Source of the DNA: Halomonas sp. ML-15
GTDB taxonomy: Bacteria > Pseudomonadota > Gammaproteobacteria > Pseudomonadales > Halomonadaceae
Reading direction: 5' to 3'
Length of the DNA stretch: 64,000 nt
Assembly: GCF_014779595.1 (NCBI RefSeq)
Contig: NZ_JACXZT010000010.1
Coordinates: 186,001-250,000 of the forward strand
The translations under genes were made by a program, and so were the position numbers. This document shows, piece after piece, positions 51,968 through 62,000 of this stretch (the stretch's first letter is position 1; each line of letters starts with the position of its first letter). A model generated the notes under the pieces. That model saw only the letters and a program-made list of their open reading frames with translations. It made no database searches and was not told the DNA's origin.

Positions 51968-53297
51968 ATGCGCTGCCATCGGCCTCGGCGTCGAGCTCGG
52001 CGCGCCACGCCATGATCTGCCTGAAACGCGCCTCCTGGCCGTAGTCGCTGGGCTGGTAGAGGCTCGCTCTGGGCAGGCCCTCGGGCCAGCAGTCGTGGCG
52101 GTTGCCGGCGGGGTAGCCGTGGGGCTCGTGATGGGCGTAGCGATAGCCGTCGCCGTGGCCGAGCTCCTTCATCAGCTTGGTGGGGGCGTTGCGCAGATAG
52201 CTGGGCACCTCGAGGGTGGGGTGCTGGGCGGCCAGCGCCTTGGCCTGCTTCCAGGCCTGGTCGATGGCGTTGCTCTTGGGCGCCACCGCGAGGTGAATGG
52301 CGGCGTGGGCGATGGCGCGCTGACCTTCGTAGTCGCCGAGGCGCAGATAGGCGTCCCAGGCTGCCATCACCAGCGGTAGTGCGCGGGGATCGGCGTTGCC
52401 GACATCCTCCGAGGCGATCGCCGCCAGGCGCCGGATCACGTCCAGTGGGTCGCCGCCGCCCTGCATGAACTGCGCCATGTACATCAGCGCCGCGTCGACC
52501 CGCGAGGAGCGCACCGACTTGTGGATCGCCGAGAGCAGGTCGTAGTAGTGGTCGCCCTGCTTGTCGAAGGCGCTCGCCTGGTGGCCAAGCACATCGGCCA
52601 GCGCTGTGGCTTGCAGGCGCTCGCCGTCGCCGTCGGGAACGCAGAAATCGCAGGCGGTCTCGAGCAGGCCCAGGGCGCGTCGCGCATCGCCGCCGGCGGC
52701 GCGGGCCAGCATCGCCAGCACCTCGTCATCGACCCGAATATGCCGCTGGCCGAGCCCGCGCTCGGGGTCGTCGAGGGCCTGACGCAGCACCGCCTCGAGC
52801 TCCTCCTGGCTCAACGCCTTGAGCACATAGACCCGCGCCCGCGACAACAGCGCCGAGTTGACCTCGAAGGAGGGGTTCTCGGTGGTGGCGCCGATCAGCG
52901 TCAGTAGCCCTGACTCGACGTGGGGCAGCAGGGCGTCCTGCTGGCTCTTGTTGAGGCGGTGGATCTCGTCGAGGAACAGCAGTGTGCTGCGACCCTGGGA
53001 GAGCTGCGCGCGCTCCACTGCGGCACGGATATCCTTGACCCCGGCCATCACCGCAGAGAGCTGCTCCAAGTTGGCGCCGGATTCGTTGGCAAGAATCTCT
53101 GCCAGGGTGGTCTTGCCGACACCGGGAGGCCCCCACAGGATCATCGAGCGCACGCTGGCGCTCTCCGCCATGCGCCGCAGTGGCTTGTCGGGGCCGACCA
53201 GTGCCTGCTGGCCGATGTACTCGTCCAGGCGCCGCGGGCGCATGCGGTAGGCCAGTGGAGCGCTGGCGCTGGCTTGGGATTGGCTGAACAGGTCCAT
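51966..53297 (-). CDS. rarA: Replication-associated recombination protein RarA (MgsA)
   Basis: AAA+ ATPase related to DnaX/RuvB, acting at stalled replication forks. Opening [21 protein letters not shown], Walker [12 protein letters not shown], Walker [20 protein letters not shown], sensor [12 protein letters not shown] and the C-terminal tetramerisation part ([19 protein letters not shown]) all match. The 443-residue length is normal. GAGGATAGC leads to ATG 53297. Convergent with lolA; the lolA-rarA neighbourhood is conserved. Confidence 0.95.
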   Translation of the reverse strand: MDLFSQSQASASAPLAYRMRPRRLDEYIGQQALVGPDKPLRRMAESASVRSMILWGPPGVGKTTLAEILANESGANLEQLSAVMAGVKDIRAAVERAQLSQGRSTLLFLDEIHRLNKSQQDALLPHVESGLLTLIGATTENPSFEVNSALLSRARVYVLKALSQEELEAVLRQALDDPERGLGQRHIRVDDEVLAMLARAAGGDARRALGLLETACDFCVPDGDGERLQATALADVLGHQASAFDKQGDHYYDLLSAIHKSVRSSRVDAALMYMAQFMQGGGDPLDVIRRLAAIASEDVGNADPRALPLVMAAWDAYLRLGDYEGQRAIAHAAIHLAVAPKSNAIDQAWKQAKALAAQHPTLEVPSYLRNAPTKLMKELGHGDGYRYAHHEPHGYPAGNRHDCWPEGLPRASLYQPSDYGQEARFRQIMAWRAELDAEADGSA

Positions 53298-53475
53298 GCT
53301 ATCCTCAGTATACTTCGTGTGCGACGTTTGGCGACAGGCAGAACCACGCCATACCCACTAGGGTTAAATATTCACGGTTGCCGTGGCGTTATCCTAGTCG
53401 GTTGGAACCTGGAACGCCTTGGCAAGATCCAATGCCATGCCGATGTCCGCCCTCGACAGCAGAGGAGTTACCTCC

Positions 53476-54027
53476 ATGCCCATGCTGACTCAATTGCGCC
53501 AGGATCATGCCAATATGGCGCGCCTGCTGCACGTGCTGCAGCTCAAACAGAAGACGCTTGCCGCCGGTGAGCGTCCCGACTTCCAGCTGATTCGTGAAGT
53601 CGTCGATTATATGCTCGACTATATGGAGGACTTCACCGTGCCGCTCGAGCGGCTGTGCAGCGAACAGCTCGCGACCCAGGTGCCTGAGGTACGCGAGCTC
53701 AGCAACCGTCTAAGCGTCGATTACCAGGGGCTGCGTGAGCGGCTGCGGCGCCTCTCTCAGGATATCGATATGATCCTGATGGACGCGGTGCTGCCCATGG
53801 ACCGCTTCGCCGAGGATATGCGCGCCTACCTCGAAGCCCACCGCGGCTACCTGCGCGAAGAGCGCGAGTCGCTGTTCCCGCTGATCGCCGAGCACTTCGA
53901 CGACGATGATCTGCGCTATTTGGCCAGCCTGCTGCCGGAGGGGGCCAAGGCGCGCCTCGAATATCTGCAGGCCGCCTATCCAGAGCTCTATGCCGAGCTC
54001 CGGGCAACGCCGGAGCCTGCTCTATGA
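53476..54027 (+). CDS. Hemerythrin-like four-helix protein lacking metal ligands
   Basis: A 183-residue helical protein resembling cytoplasmic hemerythrin-domain (HHE) proteins: LRQDHANMARLLHVLQ at the start, a second helix motif DYMEDFTVPLERLC, and EAHRGYLREERESLFPLIAE. At the position of the usual His-His-Pro-x-Glu, this protein reads Thr-Val-Pro-Leu-Glu (residues 54-58), and the third-helix His before the Glu pair is not His. It may therefore not bind a di-iron centre. GAGGAG lies eight bases before ATG 53476. Convergent with umuC. Function unknown. Confidence 0.75.
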   Translation: MPMLTQLRQDHANMARLLHVLQLKQKTLAAGERPDFQLIREVVDYMLDYMEDFTVPLERLCSEQLATQVPEVRELSNRLSVDYQGLRERLRRLSQDIDMILMDAVLPMDRFAEDMRAYLEAHRGYLREERESLFPLIAEHFDDDDLRYLASLLPEGAKARLEYLQAAYPELYAELRATPEPAL

Positions 54028-54049
54028 GGCTGCCAGCTCCTATATCCCG

Positions 54050-55312
54050 CTAGCGGGCCCGCACCGCCGGCAGCTCAGCCCAGCGCGTGGTATAGCGCAA
54101 TGAGCGTTGGCGGCTGTGCATCTGCCACTCGGCGTCGTCAGTCTGCACGCCGAGTGTCAGTGCCTCTCGCCCGAAGCGTGTGCGTATGCCATCCCAGGCG
54201 CTCATCAGGCGCGCCTGCTCGGGTGGTTCGGCGCTGTCGAGCAGTGAGGCTTGGTGGTGCTGGAGGGGGCTCAGATCGGCCAGCATGACGCCCAGCTTGT
54301 GATAGGCCAGCCCCTCCTCCCAGAGCTGGTCAAGCAGCTGCTGGGCGAGGTGGTTGAGATGCAGGGTGTCGGCGCTGGGTACTGCCAGCGGCGCCCATAG
54401 GCTGGCGCGGCGCTGGACCACATCCTGGAACGGGTTGGTGCGCAGGAAGACGCCGATGGCGGCGGCCTGGAGGTCGTCACGGCGCAGCTTCTCTCCGGCC
54501 CGCTGGCAGTGGTGGCGCAGGGCCGCGGCGAGGGAGTCGCGCCGCCGCAGCGCTTGGCGAAATGAGCGCGAGCAGAGAATACTGCGCCGCGGCGTGGCCA
54601 GGTCGGTGCCCGAGAGGCAGGGCTGCCCGGCGAGCTCGAGAGCGGTGCGTGCCACGACTACCCCGAAGCGCCGCTGCAGCCAGCTGCGGGGGGCGTCGCG
54701 CAGCGCGCCGGCGGTCTCGATGCCGTGATCGAGTAGCCGGCACTGCAGGCGCTCGCCGATCCCCCACACCGCTCCCAGCGGCAGCGTGGCGAGGGTGTCT
54801 CGCAGATCACGGTCGTCAGCGTGGGCCCAGACACACACCTGCGGCCGGTTTGGCTGGCGTTTGGCGCGGTGGTTGGCGAGCTTGGCCAGGGTGCGGGTCG
54901 GGGCGATGCCCACCGACACCGGCAGGCCCACCTCCTGCGCCACCGCCAGGCACAGCTCGGCGCCGAGGGCGGAGAGGTCGTTGCTCAGTCCGCGCAGGTC
55001 GAGGAAGCTCTCGTCGATGGAGTAGGGCTCCAGCGCCGGCACCCGCGCTGCCAACACCTGCTGGGTGCGCGCCGAGAGGTCGCCGTAGAGGGTGTAGTTG
55101 GATGAGCAGAGGGTGATCCTGCGGCGCAGTGCCGGGGAAATCTTGTGGGTCGGGATCCCCATCGGGATGCCCAGCGCCTTGAACTCGTTGGAGCGAGCGA
55201 TCACGCAGCCGTCGTTGTTGGAGAGCACGCCCACCGGCTGGCCCTCCAGACGGGGGGCAAACAGCCGCTCGCAGCTGACGTAGAAGTTATTGGCATCGAC
55301 CAGCGCGTACAT
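54050..55312 (-). CDS. umuC: DNA polymerase V catalytic subunit UmuC
   Basis: Y-family translesion polymerase, 420 residues. N-terminal MYALVDANNFYVSCERLF, catalytic acidic pair in YSIDESFLDL, little-finger domain at about 240-350, and the UmuC-type C-terminal extension. It follows umuD by 7 bases, so the pair is one operon under the SOS box at 55788. UmuC normally needs processed UmuD'2; the partner here has a changed active site (see umuD). Confidence 0.95.
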   Translation of the reverse strand: MYALVDANNFYVSCERLFAPRLEGQPVGVLSNNDGCVIARSNEFKALGIPMGIPTHKISPALRRRITLCSSNYTLYGDLSARTQQVLAARVPALEPYSIDESFLDLRGLSNDLSALGAELCLAVAQEVGLPVSVGIAPTRTLAKLANHRAKRQPNRPQVCVWAHADDRDLRDTLATLPLGAVWGIGERLQCRLLDHGIETAGALRDAPRSWLQRRFGVVVARTALELAGQPCLSGTDLATPRRSILCSRSFRQALRRRDSLAAALRHHCQRAGEKLRRDDLQAAAIGVFLRTNPFQDVVQRRASLWAPLAVPSADTLHLNHLAQQLLDQLWEEGLAYHKLGVMLADLSPLQHHQASLLDSAEPPEQARLMSAWDGIRTRFGREALTLGVQTDDAEWQMHSRQRSLRYTTRWAELPAVRAR

Positions 55313-55318
55313 CGCGGC

Positions 55319-55762
55319 TCAGCTATCCAGTGGCGGCGCCTGGCGGCAGCCGTGTACCAGGTAGTGGACGACCCCCCACAGGCGGCAGTCACTCTCCCCG
55401 TCGAGGGGCAGGCGCGCCTGAGAGCGACTGGGTGGGCACAGCCAAAGGCGCTGCTGGCGACCGTCGAGCTGACGCAGGCACAGCTCGCCGTCGATCACCG
55501 CCACCACCCAGTCGCCGCGCTGTGGCGTCAGCCCCCGGTCGACCACCAGCAGGTCGCCGCGCTGAAAGCCGCTGGCCGCCTGGCTCGAATCCTCGACGCG
55601 CATGAAGAAGGTCGAGGCCGGGCGCGGCACCAGCTGGCGGTGCAGATCCAGCGGGGCGTCCAGATAGTCGTCGGCAGGGGACGGAAAGCCGCTGGCGCCG
55701 CGACGCTGCAGGCCGGGGCAAGCCTTGTGTGCGGCGTGCTGGGGGATAGGGGTCAGACGCAT
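55319..55762 (-). CDS. umuD: DNA polymerase V accessory subunit UmuD, altered active site
   Basis: UmuD homolog of 147 residues, collinear with E. coli UmuD without gaps through residue 100. The cleavage-site region is GASGFPSPADDY: Ser24-Gly25 instead of Cys-Gly or Ala-Gly. The nucleophile serine is kept at position 60 (EDSS), but the catalytic Lys97 is Arg in DGELCLRQL. Self-cleavage to UmuD' may thus be weak or absent. GGAG lies before ATG 55762. First gene of umuDC, 26 bases after a LexA box. Confidence 0.9.
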   Translation of the reverse strand: MRLTPIPQHAAHKACPGLQRRGASGFPSPADDYLDAPLDLHRQLVPRPASTFFMRVEDSSQAASGFQRGDLLVVDRGLTPQRGDWVVAVIDGELCLRQLDGRQQRLWLCPPSRSQARLPLDGESDCRLWGVVHYLVHGCRQAPPLDS

Positions 55763-55787
55763 GGTGGCTCCAGATAAATCATATATG

Positions 55788-55803
55788 CTGTAAAAATAAC
55801 CAG
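55788..55803 (-). promoter_or_regulatory. LexA (SOS) box of umuDC
   Basis: CTGTAAAAATAACCAG matches the CTG-N10-CAG LexA consensus with an AT-rich centre and one base off the fuller CTGT...ACAG form. It lies 26 bases before the umuD start. Confidence 0.85.
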
Positions 55804-55896
55804 TATTTCGATATTGAGCAAGCGTCGTCGCGACGGTCGAGTCGTGACCCGCGGCAGGGTAGAATGCCCGGCATCGATCACACCGCGCGGGGCGCT

Positions 55897-56790
55897 ATGG
55901 ACCGGCTACAGGCAATGCAGATATTTCGCGCCGTCGTCGAAGCGGGCAGCTTCGCCGGCGGGGCGCGCAAGCTCGGGCTCTCCAACGCCATGGTCAGCAA
56001 GCAGGTATCACGCCTGGAAGCGCTGCTCGGGGTGCGTCTGCTGATGCGTACCACCCGGCGCCTGCAGCTGACCGCCGAGGGCGAGCGCTACCTGCAGGGC
56101 GCCGCTCGGCTGCTCGATGAGCTGGGCGAGCTGGAGGCGGAGCTGGGCGAACAGCGCGGCGAGGTGCGCGGTCGCCTGCGGCTGTCGGCGCCGCTGGACT
56201 TCGGGGTGCGCGAGCTGATGCCGGCGCTGCAGGCCTTCGAGCAGGCCCATACCGGGGTGGAACTGGAGGTGGTGCTGGAAGACCGCCGCGTCGATCCGCT
56301 GGCCGAGGACTTCGACCTGGTGGTTCGCATCGGGGCGCTGGAGGACTCCAGCCTGATTGCCCGTCCGCTGATGAAAATGCCGATCTATCTCTACGGCGCG
56401 CCGAGCTATTTCGAACGCTACGGGGTGCCGCACCATCCCCGCGACCTCGCCGGCCACCGCTGTCTGCACTATAGCCTGCAGCGCGGCGGCCCGGGCTGGA
56501 CCTTCTGGGTCGACGGCCAGCCGGAGCGGGTGCGCTACCGGCCGGTGCTGACCTGCAATAACGGCCGCGCCCTGGTCGAAGCCGCAGCGCGCGGCATGGG
56601 ACTGGCCATGAAACCGGCCTTTCTCGGTGAGCCCGAGGTGCGCCGCGGCCGCCTGGTGCGGGTTCTTGACGCCTTTGTACCGCCACCCCTCGACGTGCAC
56701 CTGCTGTACGCCGAGCGTGAGCTGATGCCGGCCCGACTACGGGTGCTGATCGACGCCCTGTTGGGGCATTTTCAGGGGCGGCAGGCATGA
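55897..56790 (+). CDS. LysR-family transcriptional regulator
   Basis: A 297-residue LysR regulator of the CrgA/YafC-like branch: HTH MQIFRAVVEAGSFAGGARKL through VSKQVSRLEALLGVRLLMR, then effector domain with GRLRLSAPLDFGVRELMP. ATG 55897 gives the usual MDRLQAM start; the first 11 codons of the longer frame are not conserved. Its stop overlaps the murI start by four bases, so it is co-translated with murI, an unusual partner. The target is unknown. Divergent from umuDC. Confidence 0.88.
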   Translation: MDRLQAMQIFRAVVEAGSFAGGARKLGLSNAMVSKQVSRLEALLGVRLLMRTTRRLQLTAEGERYLQGAARLLDELGELEAELGEQRGEVRGRLRLSAPLDFGVRELMPALQAFEQAHTGVELEVVLEDRRVDPLAEDFDLVVRIGALEDSSLIARPLMKMPIYLYGAPSYFERYGVPHHPRDLAGHRCLHYSLQRGGPGWTFWVDGQPERVRYRPVLTCNNGRALVEAAARGMGLAMKPAFLGEPEVRRGRLVRVLDAFVPPPLDVHLLYAERELMPARLRVLIDALLGHFQGRQA

Positions 56791-57596
56791 GCGGCCCGCT
56801 GCTGGTGTTCGATTCTGGCGTCGGCGGGCTGTCGGTGGTGGCGGCGATGCGTCAGCGCCTGCCTCAGGCGTCGCTGGCCTACGTCTGCGATAATGCCATG
56901 CTGCCCTATGGCACCAAGCAGGATGCCTGGCTGGTGGCGCGCTGCGTGGCGGTATGCGAGGCCGCGGTAGCGGCTAGCGGTGCCACTGCCCTGGTGGTGG
57001 CCTGCAATACCGCCAGTACCCTGGCCCTCGCGGCGCTGCGTGCCCGCCTGGCGATTCCGGTGGTGGGCACGGTTCCGGCGATCAAGCCTGCCGCAGCGCT
57101 GTCGCAGAGCGGCCACCTGGCGCTGCTGGCCACCTCGGCCACGGTCAACCGCCCCTATACGCGGCGCTTGATCGAAACCTTCGCCGGTCACTGCCGCGTG
57201 CAGCGCCTGGCGGCCGACCCGCTGGTGGCCCAGGCCGAAGCCTGGCTGGCCGGCGAGGCGCTGGAGCCGACGCTGATCGAGGCGTGTCTGGCGCCGCTGT
57301 GGCAGGACCCCGAACTCGACACCGTGGTGCTCGGCTGCACCCACTTTCCGCTCCTGCGCGAGGCGCTGGTCGCCGCGGCCCCGCGCCCGGTGACCTGGGT
57401 CGACTCCGGCGACGCCATCGCCCGGCGGGTTGCTCAGGTGGTGTCACCGCTGCCGTTGGCGTCTGAACCGCAGACGGCCTGGCTGACCCGCGAGGCGCCG
57501 CAGCTGACACCGGCGCTGGCGCGTTTCGGCTTTGCCCAGGTGCGCTGGCTGGGGCTGGATGATGCCGATACCGCGCTATCTTCTCCGGCGCCTTGA
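56787..57596 (+). CDS. murI: Glutamate racemase
   Basis: Makes D-glutamate for peptidoglycan. The two catalytic cysteines are in VVACNTAST (Cys73) and VVLGCTHFPLL (Cys184); the N-terminal VFDSGVGGLSV and DNAMLPYG motifs are standard. The length of 269 residues is typical. It begins inside the last codon of the LysR gene (ATGA) and is followed 41 bp later by trmA. Confidence 0.95.
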   Translation: MSGPLLVFDSGVGGLSVVAAMRQRLPQASLAYVCDNAMLPYGTKQDAWLVARCVAVCEAAVAASGATALVVACNTASTLALAALRARLAIPVVGTVPAIKPAAALSQSGHLALLATSATVNRPYTRRLIETFAGHCRVQRLAADPLVAQAEAWLAGEALEPTLIEACLAPLWQDPELDTVVLGCTHFPLLREALVAAAPRPVTWVDSGDAIARRVAQVVSPLPLASEPQTAWLTREAPQLTPALARFGFAQVRWLGLDDADTALSSPAP

Positions 57597-57637
57597 GGCG
57601 CCGCTGGTTACTGAATGTTTATCGTCAAGGAGGCCCC

Positions 57638-58741
57638 GTGGCCGTACCCGTCGTCGACCCACCGCGCTATGCCGAGCAGCTCGAGGCCAAGCGTCAGCGC
57701 ATCAGCGCCCAATTCGCGCATTTCGAACCGCCGCCGCTGGAGGTGTTCGCTTCGCCGCCCAGCCACTACCGCATGCGCTGCGAATTCCGTCTGTGGCACG
57801 ACGGCGACGACCTGTACTACGCCATGTTCGAGGTCGACCCCGAGGATCCCAAGCAGAAACGGGTGATTCGACTCGACCAGTATCCGGTGGCCAGCCAGCG
57901 GATCAATGCGCTAATGCCCCAGTTGATCGAGGCACTGCGCGAGAACACCCTGCTGCGGCGCAAGCTGTTCCAGGTCGAGTTCTTGACGACCTTGACCGGC
58001 GAGGCGCTGGTCACGCTGATCTACCACAAGCCGCTGGACGAGGCCTGGGAGGCCGAGGCGCGGGCGCTGCAGGAGGCGCTGGGCATCGCCATCATCGGCC
58101 GCTCGCGCAAGCAGCGCCTGGTGCTCGAGCGCGACCACGTCTGGGAGCGGCTCGAGGTAGACGGGCGCACCTTCGCCTACCAGCAGGTGGAGAACAGCTT
58201 TACCCAGCCCAATGCCGAAATCTGTCGCGCCATGCTCGGCTGGGCGCGGGACGTGACCCGCGACAGCCAGACCGCCGATCTGGTCGAACTCTACTGCGGC
58301 AACGGCAACTTCACCGTGGCCCTGGCCGAGAATTTTCGCCGCGTGCTGGCCACCGAGATCTCGCGCACCTCGGTGGCCAGCGCGCGGGAGAACCTGGCCG
58401 CCAACGGCGTCGACAATGTTCAGGTGGGGCGAATGTCCGCCGAGGAGTTCGCTGCCGCGCTAAAGGGCGAGAAAGGTGGCCGTCGGGTGGCCGAGATGGC
58501 GCTCGACGACTACGATTTTTCTACCGTACTGGTGGATCCGCCGCGAGCCGGACTGGATGACGCCAGCTGCGCGCAGCTCAGCGGCTACTCGCGCATCGTC
58601 TACATTTCATGCAACCCTGATACGTTGGCGGTCAATCTCGAGCGGCTCTGCGACAGCCACCGCATCACCCGCTTCGCGCTGTTCGACCAGTTTCCCTGGA
58701 CCCACCACTGCGAATGCGGGGTGCTGCTGGAGCGCCGCTAG
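57638..58741 (+). CDS. trmA: tRNA (uracil-5-)-methyltransferase TrmA
   Basis: SAM-dependent enzyme making m5U54 in the T-loop of tRNA. SAM motif VELYCGNGNFTVALA, the DPPRAG motif and the nucleophile cysteine in VYISCNPDTL are intact, with the catalytic glutamate in HHCECGVLL. The 367-residue length equals E. coli TrmA (366). GTG 57638 is the start because AAGGAGG lies just before it; the 15-codon longer frame overlaps murI. The stop codon falls in the first bases of a 142-bp inverted-repeat element. Confidence 0.96.
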   Translation: MAVPVVDPPRYAEQLEAKRQRISAQFAHFEPPPLEVFASPPSHYRMRCEFRLWHDGDDLYYAMFEVDPEDPKQKRVIRLDQYPVASQRINALMPQLIEALRENTLLRRKLFQVEFLTTLTGEALVTLIYHKPLDEAWEAEARALQEALGIAIIGRSRKQRLVLERDHVWERLEVDGRTFAYQQVENSFTQPNAEICRAMLGWARDVTRDSQTADLVELYCGNGNFTVALAENFRRVLATEISRTSVASARENLAANGVDNVQVGRMSAEEFAAALKGEKGGRRVAEMALDDYDFSTVLVDPPRAGLDDASCAQLSGYSRIVYISCNPDTLAVNLERLCDSHRITRFALFDQFPWTHHCECGVLLERR

Positions 58742-58881
58742 GGAAGCGCTGAGCAAATCGGCGAGCGGGATCGCAAGGCGCCCGCAGCGCAGAAACCGGA
58801 GCCTATGGGGTATAGGTGAGGATTTCGAGCAGCGCGTAACGCAGCGATTCGCCTGCGTAGGCATTTGGTCAGTGCTTCCCT
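58740..58881. repeat. 142-bp imperfect palindromic extragenic element
   Basis: Ends are 19-base inverted repeats with two differences: AGGGAAGCGCTGAGCAAAT (58740-58758) and ATTTGGTCAGTGCTTCCCT (58863-58881). Inner sequence continues to pair imperfectly down to a central stem CCTAT/ATAGG with a GGGGT loop (58802-58816), which sits exactly at the element centre. No open frame inside. It behaves like a non-autonomous (MITE- or REP-like) repeat; I recall similar extragenic sequences from this bacterial group but cannot confirm copies here. Confidence 0.8.
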
Positions 58882-59045
58882 AAGTCAAGCGTCGATGCCT
58901 AACTGACATACAGCATGACAAGGTTGGCAAGTCGGTGGGGGATGCGCCGCGTCGAGAGTAGAGTGGCGCCACATGCGACCATAAGAGTCGTTTATATGGA
59001 TGATTTCGTCGGTCGCGCAGCGGCCGGCTCACGCCGAGGTGATGG
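58882..59045. other. Upstream region of the glutamate dehydrogenase gene
   Basis: With the palindromic element this completes a 304-bp gene-free stretch. The 164 bp nearest the dehydrogenase should contain its promoter; no operator is recognised. GAGGTG at 59036-59041 is the ribosome site. Confidence 0.4.
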
Positions 59046-62000
59046 ATGCAACACGTTGCGATCGAAGGCAAACAGGAGTTTCTGGCCCAGCTTCAGGCAC
59101 AGTTGGTCAAGCGGCTACCGGACGACAAGGTCAAGGCGATTACTGCCTTTGCCGATGCGTTCTATGCCAGCGTGTCACTCGAGGACATGACCGGTCGCCG
59201 CCCCGAGGACGTCTATGGGGCGACGCTGTCGACCTGGCACTTTATTCAGAGCCACGACCTTTCCAAGCCCAAGGTACGGGTCTATAACCCCGATTTTGCC
59301 GAGCACGGCTGGCAGTCGACCCACACCCAGGTCGAGGTGCTGCATGCGGACATGCCGTTCCTGGTCGACTCGGTGCGCATCGAGCTCAACCGTCGTGGCA
59401 TCACCGTGCACGCCATCCATAATGCCGTACTGGCCATGCAGCGCGATGCCCAGCATCGCCTGACCAAGGTCACCCGGTCCGGCGACAAGGACGCGCCGGC
59501 CTCGCGTGAATCGCTGATGGTGATCGAGGTCGATCGCCACTCAGATGCCAAGCTGCTCGAGGAGATCGAAGCCAGCCTGCACGAGGTGCTGCGCGACGTG
59601 CGCACGGCGGTGGCCGATTTCGCGCCGATGCGTGAGCAGGTCGCGGCGGCGCTCAAGGAGCTAAAGACCAAGCGGCCCAAGCAGGTCGATCCCGCCGACC
59701 ATGACGAGGCCATGGCCTTCCTCGAGTGGTTGCTCGACGATAATTTCACCTTCCTCGGCTACGACGAGTACGCGGTGGTGGACGTCGACGGCCACGATGA
59801 GCTCCAACAGGTCAAGGGCAGTGAGCTCGGGGTGTTCCGCCTCGACCAGCCTCGCTACCGTGAGCGGATCCGCAACGACCAGGGCGTCGACGGCGATCAC
59901 TACGTGCTGATTCCCGAGCTGCTGTCGTTCGCCAAGAGCGCCCATCACTCCCGCGTGCATCGCCCGGCCTACCCGGACTACATCTCCATCGACCGCTATG
60001 ATGCCAAGGGGCGGGTGATCGGTGAGCGTCGCTTCCTGGGGCTGTATGCCGCGACGGTCTACAACGAGTCGCCGCGCAGCGTGCCGGTGCTGCGCAAGAA
60101 GCTCAAGGCGGTGATGGAGGCCACCGGGGTCAATCCCGAGGGGCACGATGGCAAGCAGCTGATGCAGATCCTCGAGGTCTATCCCCGCGATGACCTGTTC
60201 CAGATCGACAGCGAGGAGCTGACCCGCACCGCGCTGGGGATTCTCAATATCCGTGAGCGGCGCCGAGTGCGGCTGTTCGTGCGCGAGGACCGCTTCGGCA
60301 AGTTCTACTCCTGCCTGGTGTTCGTACCGCGGGATGTGTTCTCCACCGATCTGCGGGTACGCATCCAGAACCTGCTGTGCGAGGAGCTCGACGCCACCTT
60401 CGGCGACTTCAATACCTATCTTTCCGAGTCGGTGCTGGCGCGTATTCAGCTTATCCTGCGCTTCAACGGCGACGCACCGGCCGATTACGACCTCAAGCGC
60501 ATCGAGAACAAGGTCATCAGCCTGGCGCGCAGCTGGCGCGACGATCTGCACGAGGCGATGGTGGAGGGCTTCGGCGAGGAGCAGGCCAATCGCCTGATGG
60601 ACGTCTACCGCGACGCCTTCCCGGCGGCTTATCGCGAGGACTTCACGGCTCGCACCGCGGTCTACGACATCCACCACGTCAACGATCTGGACGCCGGGGC
60701 GCCGCTGTCGCTGTCGCTCTATCGGCTCGTCGAGGAGGAGGGCGACGGGGTCAACCTCAAGCTGTTCCATCGCGACCGGCCGATCCCGCTGTCTGACGTG
60801 CTGCCGGTGATGGAGAATCTCGGGCTGCGAGTGATCGGCGAGCGCCCCTACGAGATCACCCGTGACGACGGCACCTGCTGGATTCACGACTTCGATCTCG
60901 AGCACCACAGCAACGAAGTGGTCAATCTGCAGGAGATGCGTGAGCCGTTCATCGACGCCTTCAAGCGTATCTGGAACGGCGAAGCCGAGAACGACCCCTT
61001 CAACCGGCTGGTGATTGGCGCCAACCTCAGCTGGCGCGAAGTGGCCATGCTGCGCGCCTACGCGCGCTACTTGAAACAGATTCGCTTCGGTCTGTCGCAG
61101 CTGTATATCGCCACCACCCTGACCAAGCACCCGGAGATTACCCGCGAGCTGGTGACGCTGTTCGAGCTGCGCTTCGACCCCGAGCAGGGCGACCGCGACA
61201 GCGAGGTCGAGGCGTGCCTGCTGCGCCTGCAGCACAGCCTCGACGGGGTGGCCAGCCTCAACGACGATCTGCTGCTGCGCCGCTATATCGAGCTGATTCA
61301 GGCCACCCTGCGTACCAACTATTACCAGCCCGGCGATGACGGTGAGCTCAAGGACTATATCGCCTTCAAGCTCGACCCGACCCAGGTGCCGGATATGCCC
61401 AAGCCGCGTCCGGCGTTCGAGATATTCGTCTACTCGCCGCGAGTCGAGGGCGTGCACCTGCGCGGTGGCAAGGTGGCCCGCGGTGGGCTGCGCTGGTCGG
61501 ATCGTCGCGAAGACTTCCGCACCGAGGTGCTCGGGCTGGTCAAGGCCCAGCAGGTCAAGAACGCGGTGATCGTGCCGGTGGGAGCCAAGGGCGGCTTCGT
61601 CTGCAAGCGACTGCCCGAGAGTGGCGATCGCGACGCCCTGCAGCGCGAAGGCATCGCCTGCTATCAGATCTTCATTCGCGCCCTGCTCGACGTCACCGAC
61701 AACCTGGTGGCCGGCGAGGTGGTGCCGCCCCAGGCGGTGGTGCGCCACGACGACGATGATCCCTACCTGGTGGTCGCCGCCGACAAGGGCACCGCGACCT
61801 TCTCCGATATCGCCAACGAGATCTCCCTCGAGTATGGCCACTGGCTGGGCGACGCCTTCGCCTCCGGCGGCGCCAACGGCTACGACCACAAGAAGATGGG
61901 CATCACCGCCAAGGGCGCCTGGGAGTCGGTCAAGCGCCACTTCCGTGAGTTCGGCGTCAATACCCAGGCCGACGAGTTCAGCGTGGTGGGCATCGGCGAC

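Noticed and set aside
59661-61940. 759-codon open frame antisense to glutamate dehydrogenase
   Set aside because: Shadow of the long GC-rich dehydrogenase gene; the plus strand has unmistakable family motifs.
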